A stretch of DNA of 64,000 nt. It comes from Lamellibrachia columna (lineage: Eukaryota > Annelida > Polychaeta > Sabellida > Siboglinidae). The notes beneath the pieces were generated by a model, which made no database searches, was not told where the DNA came from, and saw nothing but the letters and a program-made list of their open reading frames with translations. Positions 36,899-48,341 of this stretch are shown here, piece by piece (position 1 is the first letter of the stretch; every line of letters starts with the position of its first letter). The DNA lies in contig OY759274.1 of the NCBI GenBank assembly GCA_963662155.1, positions 23,576,122 through 23,640,121 on the forward strand, given 5' to 3'. The translations under genes and the position numbers were made by a program.

Positions 36899-37077
36899 TG
36901 TAACTGCGTATTGCCTACATGCATATATGTACGTAAACATGCACGCAGGCACGCACTAATTTTAATATAAAACCAATGTATCAATGCAGAACGTTGTGCG
37001 CAAATCAGACGTTTTACCATACAGTTGATATCACATCGGTGACTCGGTAGATCGTGATCAATTAAAAAAAAGAACAC

Positions 37078-37190
37078 ACACGCACACGCGCGCGTGCGCG
37101 TGCGCGTGCGCGTGCGCGTGCGCGTGTGCGTGTGCGTGTGCGTGTGCGTGTGCGTGTGCGTGTGCGTGTGCGTGTGCGTGTGTGTGTGTG
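37078..37190. repeat. (CG/TG)n alternating purine-pyrimidine microsatellite
   Basis: Starts CACACGCACACGCGCGCGTG, then repeated TGCGCG, GTGCG and GTGTGCG motifs. Strict purine-pyrimidine alternation with many CG steps is the composition that favours Z-DNA. Confidence 0.95.
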
Positions 37191-37199
37191 ACACGCCTA

Positions 37200-38750
37200 T
37201 TACGACATTACCTCCCACGCTGCTCGGTTCTCACATCCACGACAGCGTCAATGTGCATTAATGCCAGTTTCACTTGTCAGGTGGCACCACTGCTAATGCG
37301 GGTTATTTGTCCCGCGACACCTAGTGACAAGCAAACTACCACACACCAATGCATACTATTATTCTTGCTTCGGACATCGAGAACTTGAAACACGATCCAA
37401 CGACACAAATGAATATTGGAACAATAGCGCCTACATCTGTGAGTCGGCACGTTGCTGCGATGACGTTATTCTGACGTAGTTAGACATTTGTAACACAAGT
37501 GACTTTATTTGTTAAACTGCGTAAAAAATGCGGTGACGCATTTTGTATATGTCAGACGCATCTTGTATATGCGATTTTATGTGATATGGTTCCCGTGTCG
37601 CGCACGCACGCACGCACGCCGCACGCATGTCCAAGCCAACATTTTTATTCTGCCTATACGTGCCAACCATGAGTGATGCACACAGACTTGTAACAGAAAT
37701 CCGTAAGACCTGCAAGCGAACCCGTGCGGTTTTCTACGTCTGCTTGTTTGTCGCGCATGCTCAAAAGGTATTTGCAATGCAAACTGGGATATATTTATTA
37801 GATCTCGCGAGAATTTGGACAATCTGAAACCGCGACAACAGTCCGCCTTATATTATGACCAGGCTTCCGGCACAGACTATTGTTTGACAGTGGGAAACCC
37901 TCTAAAACTAAAGGAATGCCGTCAATCCTACCATTCTTCTCACCACATACACGTCATATATGTGAGTACGTATACACAACACTGTTTAGCCATATTGAGT
38001 ATCAATTGCATACAGAGTTTTAAGTTAATCACTATTAGGCTAATAGAATCTGTTACTTAATTAATTTTATTTCTTCGGATCGATATCGGTGCGAACATGC
38101 CGTTGGCTCCGATTTATACGGCCAGCAGTTGAAGCATTCTTCCATGGAAAGTTCAATAATTATGTTGCGTAGAAAACGTTGTGTATCTTTCGTTTAAAAT
38201 AAGTTGAACCAACATTCTGTGTGTATGCAGTGCCCGAACTAATCACGATTAATTCGCAGCCTCAGAGACGAACCGGTCATCAGGGACCCAGCTAAAACGA
38301 ACTCTAGTCAAACAGTCTTGCGACACGGAATTGCCTGAAGGATGGCACAGGCAGATAAAGCGTTGTTGCGCTGTCAATCAGAGTCATGAATTGGGAACAG
38401 TTTCTAAGCTCGCGTTTCACTTGATTTCTATGACCGCAAGAAGCCACAAATAATCTCCACTCCTGTAGCGTTGTACAGTTGTACTGCCATTTTTATCGAT
38501 CTTCCGGACGCGTCTGTTAAAGCAAACTCATCAGTTCTGTCAATCAGCAATGCAGACATATTGCCAGGTGCTCCGACACAGTTTCGTCTATTTCACATAT
38601 TCCACCACTGTATGACATGTCGTTATTATAAGCAATGCACGTTGTTCAATTGTTCTACACGACGGAGATACACCGACTTTCATCACACGTTCACCTTTAT
38701 CTGCTTTCACTTCACCATGCCCTTCATGACTGCTGAATCATAACGGGCTG
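37200..38750. other. No recognised gene or element
   Basis: Several short frames but no motif I can support. Confidence 0.45.
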
Positions 38751-38754
38751 CCTG

Positions 38755-39190
38755 AAACCATCCTATCCAGACAGTTTACACCCGCTGGCTGGCACAGCTC
38801 CCCGGACATCAGGCGGGATGTTGTCAGTCGCAAAGACAGATCACAAGTTGCAGACACAAAGCAGAACCAGACTGGGATGTGGAATAGACAATTGCAAGAT
38901 ACAAAAACGATCGTCAAGTTAGGTTAAAACCAGCCGAATACCTACCAACAGGCACTTCCGACGATCACTCAATCTGCTGTCGACAGGAGTCAGCCGAGCA
39001 ATAACAACCACGGGGAAGTCATGGTACATTAATGAGAAGCAGTCAACGAACTGCGATTGCGGGGAACTCCAGACAATATCCCACCGCCTCTGCTGCCGAC
39101 TACTGAGCGATCCGTGCACACTGGAACATCACCAACACGGACCGGACAAAGGCTTGCGGCCGAAATGGCAACACATCCATAAATTACACG
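38755..39190 (+). mobile_element. LINE C-terminal fragment with zinc-knuckle-like motif
   Basis: The plus strand reads SSPDIRRDVVSRKDR and, further on, FRRSLNLLSTGVSRAI, KSWYINEKQSTNCDCGELQT and SHRLCCRLLSDPCTLEHH. The CDCGELQT-x-x-H-x3-C block is the Cys/His segment found at the C-terminus of many invertebrate jockey-like LINE proteins. Stops and frameshifts show it is inactive. Confidence 0.72.
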
Positions 39191-39339
39191 AAAAGAAAAG
39201 AACTTCATCTTCTAAAAAGGGTTCGAATTATCCCGCGTAAGTCCTTCAATTGTTGTTCGTGGCTCATTGTCCGCTGCCGCTGTTCGTCTCTTCCATGCTC
39301 TTGCGCCGAAGGTGTCGTACAAGGCGGAAACAATTGCAA

Positions 39340-39595
39340 GCCACCTTCCTCAGTCCTGAATCACTATTGTTTCTATGTATACAACGTGTCCTCTTTCTGG
39401 TGGCATCCTCAGCACACGAACCAAGCATGTCCATCTCTGTTTTCTGTTGTCGGGAAACTCTCCTGTTGACATTCTTCTCTTTCTTCTCTGTTTGTTTTGT
39501 GCCAGTGGATTCTTCCGGAGGCAGATGCTCTCAAAGCAGTTAAGGTTAGTTTGCATTGCTCGCGTGCGCCTCCAGCTTTCCGATCAATACATCAG
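39340..39595 (-). mobile_element. RTE-like LINE fragment
   Basis: The minus strand contains LNCFESICLRK, then NRKQRWTCLVRVLRMPPERG, matching the RTE pattern (..F...CLR.IL.I ... LRW.GHVLRMP..R). The frame is shifted between the two parts. Confidence 0.55.
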
Positions 39596-39654
39596 CACTG
39601 AGATAAAAATTGAATTAAAGATGTTCATTGTTCATTCTAACACCATTTGAATAT

Positions 39655-41105
39655 ATGAATGAATGAATGAATGAAGTTTATTTCAACACAAACATCAAAG
39701 CAAAAAATTACAATTGAATTATAATGTCATAATTATAATGTCATAATTATAAAGTTGAACAAAAGACAAGACGTAATTGTATTACTTATAATACTTGCGC
39801 CATTGCAATACATTATGATAAGACAAAATGATAGTATATACAGTAGTATGCATGTGTTACAATATATATTATGTACTTATACATGACTAGCATAATGTGA
39901 ATGTTTCAACTAGATACTTATCCAACATACCAACAACCACACTGATGAAGACCAACATCATTAAATTGATGTTATAAAGTATTGTTATAATAAATTGCCT
40001 TTCCCCTACCAAGAACTGTTGAACATTTGCAACATAACTATTTAGCATGTTATCAGTATATTTGTTTTTAAGATAATGAACACTTAGACAGCTGAACTGT
40101 TAAGTGAATTCCATAGCTTTACATCTTTAGCTGATAAACACATACGTTTTAGATTGGTACGGAATATTTTTTTAATGGAACACTGCATGGTCATGTAAAC
40201 AGAGTCATGCAGAGTGAACAACGTTTGTTTATTCATAGGTAATGAATTAGTATATGCCTTGTACGCGATAACAGCAGTTTTCAACTCAACTATATCTGAC
40301 ACTTTGAGAATATGAAGATAACAAAATAGCCTAGATGTATGATCCAACTTCTTGGCACCACAAAGTAACCGAACAACCTTCTTTTTGTAACAAGACTAAA
40401 CAAATTACATTAGATGCATATGTGTTGCCCCATAGTTCAATACAGTACATAATGTAAGACATATGTGTTGCCCCATATTTCAATATAGTACATAATGTAA
40501 GACATATGTGTTGCCCCATATTTTAATACAGTACATAATGTAAGACATATGTGTTGCCCCATGTTTCAATACAGTACATAATATAAGACAAAGAGAGATA
40601 GTTATATAAAATAAAAGTTTAGATTGCACCAGAGAAATATGATTCTTCTATGTTAACTTGGCATTAATTAAGACACCTAAAAAGTGTGTGACTTCAACTC
40701 TGTTGATTTCTTCATTGTTTATTTTTAAAGAGATAGGTGTCTTCACACTACGATTTCCAAAAATCATATAATTGGTTTTCAACACTTTGAGAGATAACCT
40801 GTTTACTGCAAACTATGTATGTAGCTTATTCAACTCATAATTTGTCAACCGGACAAGTTCATATTATTCATATCAAATTTATATTACTAGCACAGCAGAA
40901 CATGTTAGTATCGTCTGCAAATAAAATTATTTTTAATATTTTTGAAACACTGTAAATATCGTTGATGTACAAAACAAACAACTTCGGTCCTAAAACAGAA
41001 CCCCGTGTAACACCACAAGATAAAGTAAATACTTTCAGTTCTTTTGAGGGACATTCAACCTTGCCGCAACGATTGTCGGAAAGTTGTCTATTCTCATAAT
41101 ACCAT
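39655..41105 (-). mobile_element. Degenerate jockey/L2-type LINE with internal 43-bp tandem repeat
   Basis: Minus strand. Near 40880-41040 it reads GVTRGSVLGPKLFVLYINDI, then LFADDTNMFC (catalytic FADD present). At 40331-40519 it has YIMYCIELWGNTYASNV, and at 40084-40347 QTLFTLHDSVYMTMQCS, RTNLKRMCLSAKDVKLWNSL. The 3' end carries (TTCA)n, seen on plus as GAATGAATGAATGAATGAAG at 39657. A 43-bp unit is repeated about four times at 40405-40590 inside the coding region. Multiple frameshifts; inactive. Confidence 0.85.
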
Positions 41106-41109
41106 ACTG

Positions 41110-41215
41110 TATATATTGTCAGGCATTCATTTATTCAGCTGAGTGAATTGGAGTTCAGCAAAACTGTCGAACCCCTGTCCTCCAGATTTAACTCTTGCAC
41201 TAAGCTACCGCCACC
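41110..41215 (-). mobile_element. SINE fragment
   Basis: Minus strand: GGCGGTAGCTTAGTGCAAGA, box B-like GGGTTCGACAG, then body AATTCACTCAGCTGAATAAA. It belongs to the same family as 18949-19190 and lies directly next to the 5' end of the LINE fragment. Confidence 0.7.
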
Positions 41216-42009
41216 ATAAAACATATTTCATAACCTGTTTACGAATATTTTTTATGTCCAAATAAGTCAACAATAAATACAACTTTGAATGCGCATGTAT
41301 TGTTAAACGTATGCAATATAAGACACAGAGTAAACGTTATGAAACGGTGTGTGTGGATTTTGATGCTTTCTTGACACTTTTATGTAATACTTGCGGAACA
41401 TCGTCACTTCCGGCTGCAACACGTGGTTTAAACATATGCCAGTGCCACATACGCACAAAATCTAATGCGTGGCATTTATTTTTTATTTCAAAGCGTAACA
41501 TCAGACGAATTTATGCTGCATATGATACATTTTTATATCGCTTAATACATATGATGGCTTTGATGCTCCCGTATTCGGGTTGGTGGGTTTGCTGTGCGTT
41601 AATAACACGATTGTACCTGTATAATATCCGGACAGGAGTGTACGACGATTTTCATTGGTTGAATAATACGGAGCCAGTTGGATATTTCGCATAATTGAAT
41701 TGCCTCAATGCTTTGAACTTTTCGAACTCAAATTAGGCGTACATCCAAATTAACAATGTTAGATTCCATGTTTTAATCATTATTGCCGCACATTTAAAGA
41801 AGTAGGCCTATATTTACTGTCAGAAATAGTAGGCATAAAAAAGGAATTCGAAAAAAAAACTCACTTGAGTTACCCGTCTTCCCCGCTTACTAATCGACGC
41901 CATCTTTCTTGCAGCTGTTTTTCTGGACATTGCGACACCGAATGCATTATGATTTATAACATCTCGGTTGGTTAAAAAATAATATCCCTGCAAACATTCT
42001 TACTCAAAT

Positions 42010-42260
42010 TAGAAGGAGGAAGTGGAACTGGACAGGCCATAATCTCAGGAAGCCAACACAACACATTACACTACAGGAGCCACATGGCACCCGCAGGGCA
42101 AATAGGAAGGGGAATACCGAGAAACACCTGGCGTAGAGAAGTGAAAACAGAGATGACAACACCAGGATATTAATAGAAAGAACTGGAAGCGCAAACCCAA
42201 AACCGTGTCGGGCGGAAAGGAGTCGTTGGTGGCCTATGATACGCCATGGAGTGACATGGC
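42010..42260 (+). mobile_element. RTE-like LINE 3' end
   Basis: The plus strand reads RRRKWNWTGHNLRKPTQHIT, then GNTEKHLA / RNTWRREVKTEM in overlapping frames. It ends in a segment encoding VVGGL and a terminal ACGCCATGGAGTGACATGG, the layout of an RTE C-terminus (W.GH.LRK....IT.QAL...P.G.R.RGRP..TWRR). Frameshifted. Confidence 0.7.
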
Positions 42261-42269
42261 TTAATTCGA

Positions 42270-44050
42270 GTAAGTCAGATATTTTTACTATCGTGATCTT
42301 TCAATACACTTTTATGACATACTTTTAGAAAGGCGACAATATAAAAAACATTGCGTGATTATTATCCACGAGGTAAATTACTAGTTCCATTCAGTGCTAC
42401 ATCACTGATTTAGCACTGAATGGAACATGCAGAACATGAAAGCAATACGATGATCAAAGGCAGCGAAGCTTGCACGCACGCACACGTCCACATATAGAAT
42501 CAAGCACACACGTCCTTTTCAACACCACTGCTGCAAAAAATAACGTTATCTCCCGTGTTCGTTCAACTTCTCCAGCTGCTAGGCAATGAAGAGACGTCAC
42601 TGACTCACAAGGCATCGCCGTCATCAAAGTGAACGCGCTCCACATCACTTTTGGAATCACAGCTCGACTAATGCTGCGCGTAATCGATTGTCTGGTATAT
42701 AAACTACGACAATCTCGTATCGGACTTCTCACGATCGGGATGCGATATATTATATTGGTTCTTTTAGTCTTGTGACAGGCAATACATCATGATGCAAAAT
42801 TAAATAGCCGGCAACGAAGCGAAAGAGATAATGTGTTCAGAGTGATCATAAATCACGAGCAAATATATTCGCAGCTCGTAAAGCAATGATTCATCAGATT
42901 GGTGGATCCAAAGTGACATATATTATACGCAACCAATAAACCTATATGAGTTTGACGCTTGTGTTTAACGGCATGTGTTGACTGCATGTCAGAATGACGT
43001 CATTACGACGACTATTGCAAATCCGACGTAGTTGACACATTGACGTATTGGTTATATGTAAAAGAGACAGGGTAAATGGAAACGTGATTGCATTTTGAGA
43101 GATGTGACATCTTATGTTCGCATAGTTCATGATATGTATTATTCTGAAAACAACGAGCCCGTCTTCAGGTACATAAATTAAACCCACAGCAATAGTGTGT
43201 GCATATTTAAATACGTTTACACGTGTAAAAAGTTGTGCAAGAATATCAGCGCAATTCCTAGCCAGGTGTGGTCACTCATACCGTCTTGGTGCCCACAGCA
43301 AAAACCTTGCCAAACGCATTTAATCCACAATGGCAGAGTGGACAGCTTTTCGTTATAAGGTTATGATCTAACAACTGTTTTTTTACCGTAGGTATATGGT
43401 TTTCCTTAAAGGGATAGTACAACGATTTTCATTCGATGATTTATTGGTGTGTTGATAATTACGATAAAGTGATCTTTGTAATAAATGTTTGTCCTAGCAG
43501 GCACGTGTACAGTTATAATATATTAATGTTTACTAAGAGTAAATATGTAAGCTGATAAAAACTTTAAAAATTTATATTGCTAACATATTGGGTCAATCGT
43601 TTTGTTAGGGAATTATCGGTCAGTTCGGTTTCCCCTGACTGCTTGTGGAAGCTGAGGATTGTGGGTGTGCACATCAATGTTTGTTATTGTAGTTGTACAA
43701 AAAGCCGCGTTGCGAAACCTTGTATTACGACAGCAACAAAATTGCCCTTTATGATCCAATGTCACATCAATCAACATATGACGTAGGTACGAATGGCCCA
43801 ATGACACCGTGAGCGTGACTGTTCCGAACTCGTCACAAGCTCAATCCTGTTAGTTCCTTTCCCTACCGTAATACGTAATCAAATACACCATTTAAAAAGC
43901 CAACCTTCATGACACCTTTGGGGGGGGGCACGAGAAGACGGGGCCGCCAAAAAAATTTACTGAATAATTTGCAGGACTGGACCAGCCAAAGCGTATCGAC
44001 CCTACCACGCACAACAGAAGACAGCTTAAAGCTGGCGACGACTATATGGA
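42270..44050. other. No recognised gene or element
   Basis: No motif supported. A G9 run occurs at about 43920. Confidence 0.45.
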
Positions 44051-44054
44051 AATG

Positions 44055-44083
44055 GTAGGGTAGGGCGGGGGAATACGCCCATG
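44055..44083. repeat. Left terminal inverted repeat of the pogo-like element
   Basis: Pairs with 45726-45754 with one mismatch (a G here where the right end predicts C). Confidence 0.9.
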
Positions 44084-45751
44084 CTTAAGCAAGAAATTGA
44101 ATAATAACAAAGTTTATTCGAAAAAACAGTTCTATTCTCCGAAAGAGGCAATTACACTCTATTAAAATAAACAGTATTAAAAGTTTGATTACACAGAGTT
44201 TTCGAGTTATACGCATTCTAAAAAAGTCTTATGTAGGCGTATTGCCCCTTTGCTGGGGCAATACGCCCACAGAAAGGGGCAAATCGCCCAGTGGTAGGCG
44301 TTTCGCCCCACTACAAATCAGGGAATCGTGTTGACATCACATTTGTCACGTATAACATACATCTGATACCTACCAATTAAGCATATATATTTCCGTATTA
44401 TACGGCTAATGGCAGTTTAGTATAATTGATACAATTAAATAAATGTGTCATGCATACTGCCATTCGTCTCATTTATGTCAAGCCAGCACAGTTCCTATTA
44501 TGGTCGTGTATAACATTATATTGAAACAAATGTCATAACTGAAAGGCATTACGGTAATGGTTTCTCTGTTGCTATTAGCCATTACATGACATGAAGTGAC
44601 TGTCCTAGTCCTCGTCTGATTCACAGTTGGGACAAATGAACTCCGTGTAGTCTGGTGTGCACTGCTCGTGTGCCAATTTCTTGCACATTTGACCCTGGAT
44701 CCATTTTCCCAGCGATTTGCGAACGCTCAGGTTGGGATGTCTTTCTAGAAAGCTCTTCAGTCAGTCTTTTCCGGCCAACTTGTTTCTCGCCGTCTTATGC
44801 CAAACGTCTGACATCAGTAGGAGTTAGGCCATATATGGCCATCTCCATTGTCTGGATGTGGTCATGATTGACCAACTCAATCTCCGGCGGCAGCGCCGAT
44901 GAGGAACCCAACCTCACCTTTCCAGGTGTGTCAACAAGGGCATCACGGTGTCTGCGAATAGTGCGAGACGGAATTACCAATTCTTTGCTGACACGGATGA
45001 GCGGCATGCCGTCTCTAATCTCCCCTAATCTCAACGCATCTCGCAACTTGCCATCACCGCACACTCCTCTGTTTGCTTTTTTGTTGTAATGCCTGACCTT
45101 GATTTAGACTGCAAATGAACATACAGGATAATTAAATGCGGTATAATAAAGAAATGTAATCATGCATATCTATTGTCTGCTTTACATTAAGTGGTGCACA
45201 GAGACAGATAGTAGTAGGATTGCTATTGTTAGTTGTATAATTATTATACCAAAGGTATGACTATATATATATATAATCTATATATATATATAAATTATAT
45301 TTGCCCACGTTTGCAAAATGTTGATATGCCACAGCGGCGGGGCAAAACGCCCACCTAGGCGTACTGCCCCCTTGGTTAGTAGGCGTCTCGCCCCAATAGT
45401 ACTAATTTGATCAATAGGTGGCGTCCAATAAGCGTCCTTATTATCACCCACAATCAATGCTGCTAATATGTTTACAAGTTAATTATGATGATATATGCCT
45501 AGTGGCAAAACTAAAGTTTACGATGACTTTATTAACACAAAGGTAGACAAATTTTACATCAATACCAAGAGAAACACGAAACGTTGATTTTCATACTTAC
45601 TTTCGAACCTCCACTTTAGCGCTCTTGTCAGAAGAAAGCGAGATATGGCAGCACTTAAAAAAACGTAACACGTGGTATACTGCATTAGGCGTTCGTTGGA
45701 AAAGTACTATGGGCGTATTGCCTCACATGGGCGTATTGCCCCGCCCTACCC
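44058..45751 (-). mobile_element. Non-autonomous pogo/jerky-like DNA transposon (about 1.7 kb)
   Basis: The 29-bp ends at 44055-44083 and 45726-45754 are inverted repeats with one mismatch (core GGGTAGGGCGGGG then CAATACGCCCATG). If the flanking TA (44056-44057 and 45752-45753) is the target duplication, the element is about 1694 bp, as expected for the Tc1/mariner/pogo superfamily. The motif GGCGNNNNGCCC occurs about ten times, only at or near the ends (44071, 44236, 44255, 44276, 44296, 45339, 45358, 45382, 45711, 45729), consistent with multiple transposase-binding sites. 44236-44267 forms a 13-bp perfect hairpin with a 6-nt loop. The interior carries a deleted transposase pseudogene on the minus strand. 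Confidence 0.85.
44600..45115 (-). pseudogene. Internally deleted pogo/jerky-like transposase
   Basis: Minus strand. The frame begins around VRHYNKKANRGVCGDGKLRD, a psq-type helix-turn-helix (ALRLGEIRDGMPLIRVSKEL, then IPSRTIRRHRDALV), and continues to YGLTPTDVRRLA. After a frameshift it reads NKLAGKD-stop-LKSFLERHPNLSVRKS, the CENP-B-type second helix-turn-helix in which the expected Trp codon has become TGA. It then jumps directly to WIQGQMCKKLAHEQCTPDYT and FICPNCESDED, a PHD-like C-terminal zinc finger ending at the stop. The entire DDE catalytic domain is missing. This is a classic deletion derivative that could be mobilised only in trans. Confidence 0.8.
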
Positions 45752-45754
45752 TAC
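45726..45754. repeat. Right terminal inverted repeat of the pogo-like element
   Basis: CATGGGCGTATTGCCCCGCC followed by CTACCCTAC. A second sub-copy GGGCGTATTGCC lies at 45711-45722. Confidence 0.9.
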
Positions 45755-46027
45755 TCCTACGACCATCCCGGTCAAACGATGAAGGTGAATGTGAATACAT
45801 CATCCCATCTCACATGCAACTTCCCCACACCCACAGTCATATCTTCCTCGTTGTTTACTTTATATCTCCACCATCCCGTTCGCCTGCTTATGTGTTCTCA
45901 CACAAAACAAAACACGGTTCTGTATTGAACGTCTCTCAATGCATGGAGGAAAACTTTCTGGATGGAGGAAAACTCACTGTCGCAAGGGCCGGCTTACAAA
46001 TACAGAAGGACCAGTTAAAACTGCATG

Positions 46028-46440
46028 GCCGTTTTACATTCCCTGGTAGGCATGTTTACACTGTCGGGAGTCATTGTGGTATACCAGGAGAATGTACGTT
46101 TTACATTTTACATGACCGTTTTACATTCCTTGGTAGGCATGTTTACACTGTCGGGAGTCTGTGTGGTATACCAGCAGAATGTACGTTTTATATTTTACGT
46201 GACCGTTTTACATTCCCTGGTAGGCATGTTTACACTGTCGGGAGTCATTGTGGTATACCAGCAGAATGTACGTTTTACATTTTACATGACCGTTTTACAT
46301 TCCTTGGTAGGCATGTTTACACTGTCGGGAGTCTTTGTGGTATACCAGCAGAATGTACGTTTTATATTTTACATGACCGTTTTACATTCCCTGGTAGGCA
46401 TGTTTACACTGTCGGGAGTCATTGTGGTATACCAGCTAAA
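46028..46440. repeat. 87-bp minisatellite, about 4.7 copies, dimeric
   Basis: The unit contains CATTCCCTGGTAGGCATGTT, TACACTGTCGGGAGTCATTG and TGGTATACCAGCAGAATGTA. Copies alternate between an A type (CATTCCCTGG, GTCATTG, TTTACATTT) and a B type (CATTCCTTGG, GTCTGTG/GTCTTTG, TTTATATTT), so the true period is 174 bp. Since 87 is 3 x 29, the repeat translates as 29-residue units (FTFPGRHVYTVGS...) in one frame and FTLSGVIVVYQ in another. No gene is inferred. Confidence 0.93.
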
Positions 46441-46449
46441 TATAGAATT

Positions 46450-46945
46450 TGCGATGCCTTAAGATCGACGGTCTTGCAACTTTCCTTCTATTTTGGAGGG
46501 TTGGCCAGATAAGTGTGGACAACATACTAGTACCACTGGATTCTCTAGAATAATCATGTAGTACAAAACAGGCAGCCCTGCGTTGGATTTTTTCCATTTG
46601 ATTGATTTGACATGTTCGGCATGGGTCCCATACGGCTGAGGAATATTCGAGTTTAGGCCTGACAAGGGGGGTGTATGCTTTCGCCTTTACTTCTTGTGAG
46701 CAGCTGTGTAGATTTCTTTTGATTAGCCCGATAGTTTTATTTGCCTTAGAGGTGATGTTATCGATGTGGGTTTTCCGTTTAAGATCTCGCTGTAATTCGC
46801 CTCCAAGATATGGATGGTGACTGACAAACTTGAGAGTGACCCCTTCCATGACATATTCCATTTTAGTGGGTTTTTGTTTTATGCACATGGAGTGTATAGC
46901 ATTTTTTTGAGAGAAAAAAACAGCAAAAAAACAAAAGAACAATCA
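46450..46945 (-). mobile_element. LINE RT C-terminal fragment
   Basis: Minus strand: YVMEGVTLKFVSHHPYLGGE, THIDNITSKANKTIGLIKRN, LVRPKLEYSSAVWDPCRT and MEKIQRRAACFVLHDYSRES are the standard post-catalytic block of L2/CR1-type reverse transcriptases (YLG......W..HI..I..KA....G...RN....KA.AY..LVRP.LEY...VWDP). The frame is open for about 165 residues but lacks the catalytic box and is truncated at both ends, so it is a fossil. Confidence 0.85.
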
Positions 46946-46979
46946 TTTAACCAGATTAACAAAATTGGTCTCCAAAAGA

Positions 46980-47115
46980 AAAATAGATGGCAAATGGACA
47001 AAGAAGCCACTGGCTTATCGAGAGACCAACGATGACTTATTTATGTGCAACCCGCCCTTCTGAGATATTTGTCATTAAAAAAAACATATTCACGCTGCTA
47101 GCGTTTAAACAATCT
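46980..47115 (-). mobile_element. 3' tail of the CR1-like LINE family
   Basis: Plus-strand text AGATGGCAAATGGACAAAGA, then GGCTTATCGAGAGACCAACG and CCCGCCCTTCTGAGATATTT, matches 59625-59720 of the nearly intact copy. Only about 135 bp remain, beside an unrelated LINE fragment. Confidence 0.82.
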
Positions 47116-48340
47116 GTATATCATTCATCATGTGTTGCGAGAAAAAGTACGTATACATAATCAACGCAAGACATGTGATGTTTTGCTGAAAAAGATGTCG
47201 TTTTGCTGAAAAAGAAAAAAACCAGAATTGTCCATTGAAGAAATATTAACTAAGTCAGGTATTACACCGAAATGGTACTTTCACGGTGGGGAGAAAAAGC
47301 TAATGCGTGGGTAACAAAATGCATATGACGGTACATAATTAGAAAGAAACTAGGAAAAGGCTATGACGAAGAGGACGATATGAGCCGATTCCTCGTTGTC
47401 GTTTCCTGATTGAATCCGGGTTGATTGGACAGAGGGCGCTAATGAACCATCCTTACATCTAGGCCTCCATCACCGCTTCCGCTACAAAAACGTATCAATG
47501 CTGATTATTTCTAATTTAAGATTGCCACAGCGTTGAAGCGTTGCCCGGGGTGGTGATGGCTAGGAGATGGACGTGGCGATGACAATTCTAAGAAAGATCG
47601 CTTGTACGGGGAAGTGAGTTGGCTGCAGGCTGGTATTGATTTTCCTGTTGAAACAAATGCTAGACGCGAGTCAGGCAATTTTACACTGTGCGAAAGAAAT
47701 AGAAACTGCGTACTCTGATTGTTGTCTTGGAGTTGACCTGCAGTAGGTTTTGCCCGTCGGCGAATGGACAGTTCCGAGTAGCTTATTGTCCTTAAAAAAC
47801 CCAACGTTCAATATACATCTGTACACAGAGCAGTTAGCGACAACTAGCTAAGTCTAATCTGGCCTTCAACGATGGCCAATGTGCGAAGTAACAATGTCTA
47901 AATTTTGATGCTTGCGGTTATACAAATACTCATTTTAATAGGGGACGCAGGTGATTTTTGTTACGAGGCGATTGTTGACGAGATAATGCACTTCCAGTCC
48001 CCAAGTTGTGCACACCATAGAGCGTTAAATGCACCTATGTCATTATAAAATAAGCCATTGGCGTTAATATTATCACATTGTAATGCTAGTTGTTTTAATA
48101 AATAATAGAAGTAAATGTATTGTTGTTGTATGTTCTGTTTTAATTCCAGATATGTTTATGTGTGAATTGCGATAGCGGGCAGCGTGTCGTTGGGGGAAGG
48201 AAGTGAGCATTTATGGGCTAATTTGCATAAAACCAACATGGCGGTTGACGAGACTTGTGTCCCATATTGGTAGCAGCGTAGATAACGTATAGGTTGAGCA
48301 GAGCGACTTTCATGGAACCATTCGACTGAGATCGTCATCG
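47116..48340. other. No recognised gene or element
   Basis: No motif, RNA gene or terminal repeat supported. Confidence 0.45.
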
Positions 48341-48341
48341 A

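Noticed and set aside
43408..43500. TTAA-flanked MITE starting TTAAAGGGATAG
   Set aside because: No matching inverted end found downstream.
45625..46512. A 295-residue repeat protein with 29-residue units
   Set aside because: Frame crosses the transposon end, starts without ATG, and stays open only because the 87-bp unit is a multiple of three.
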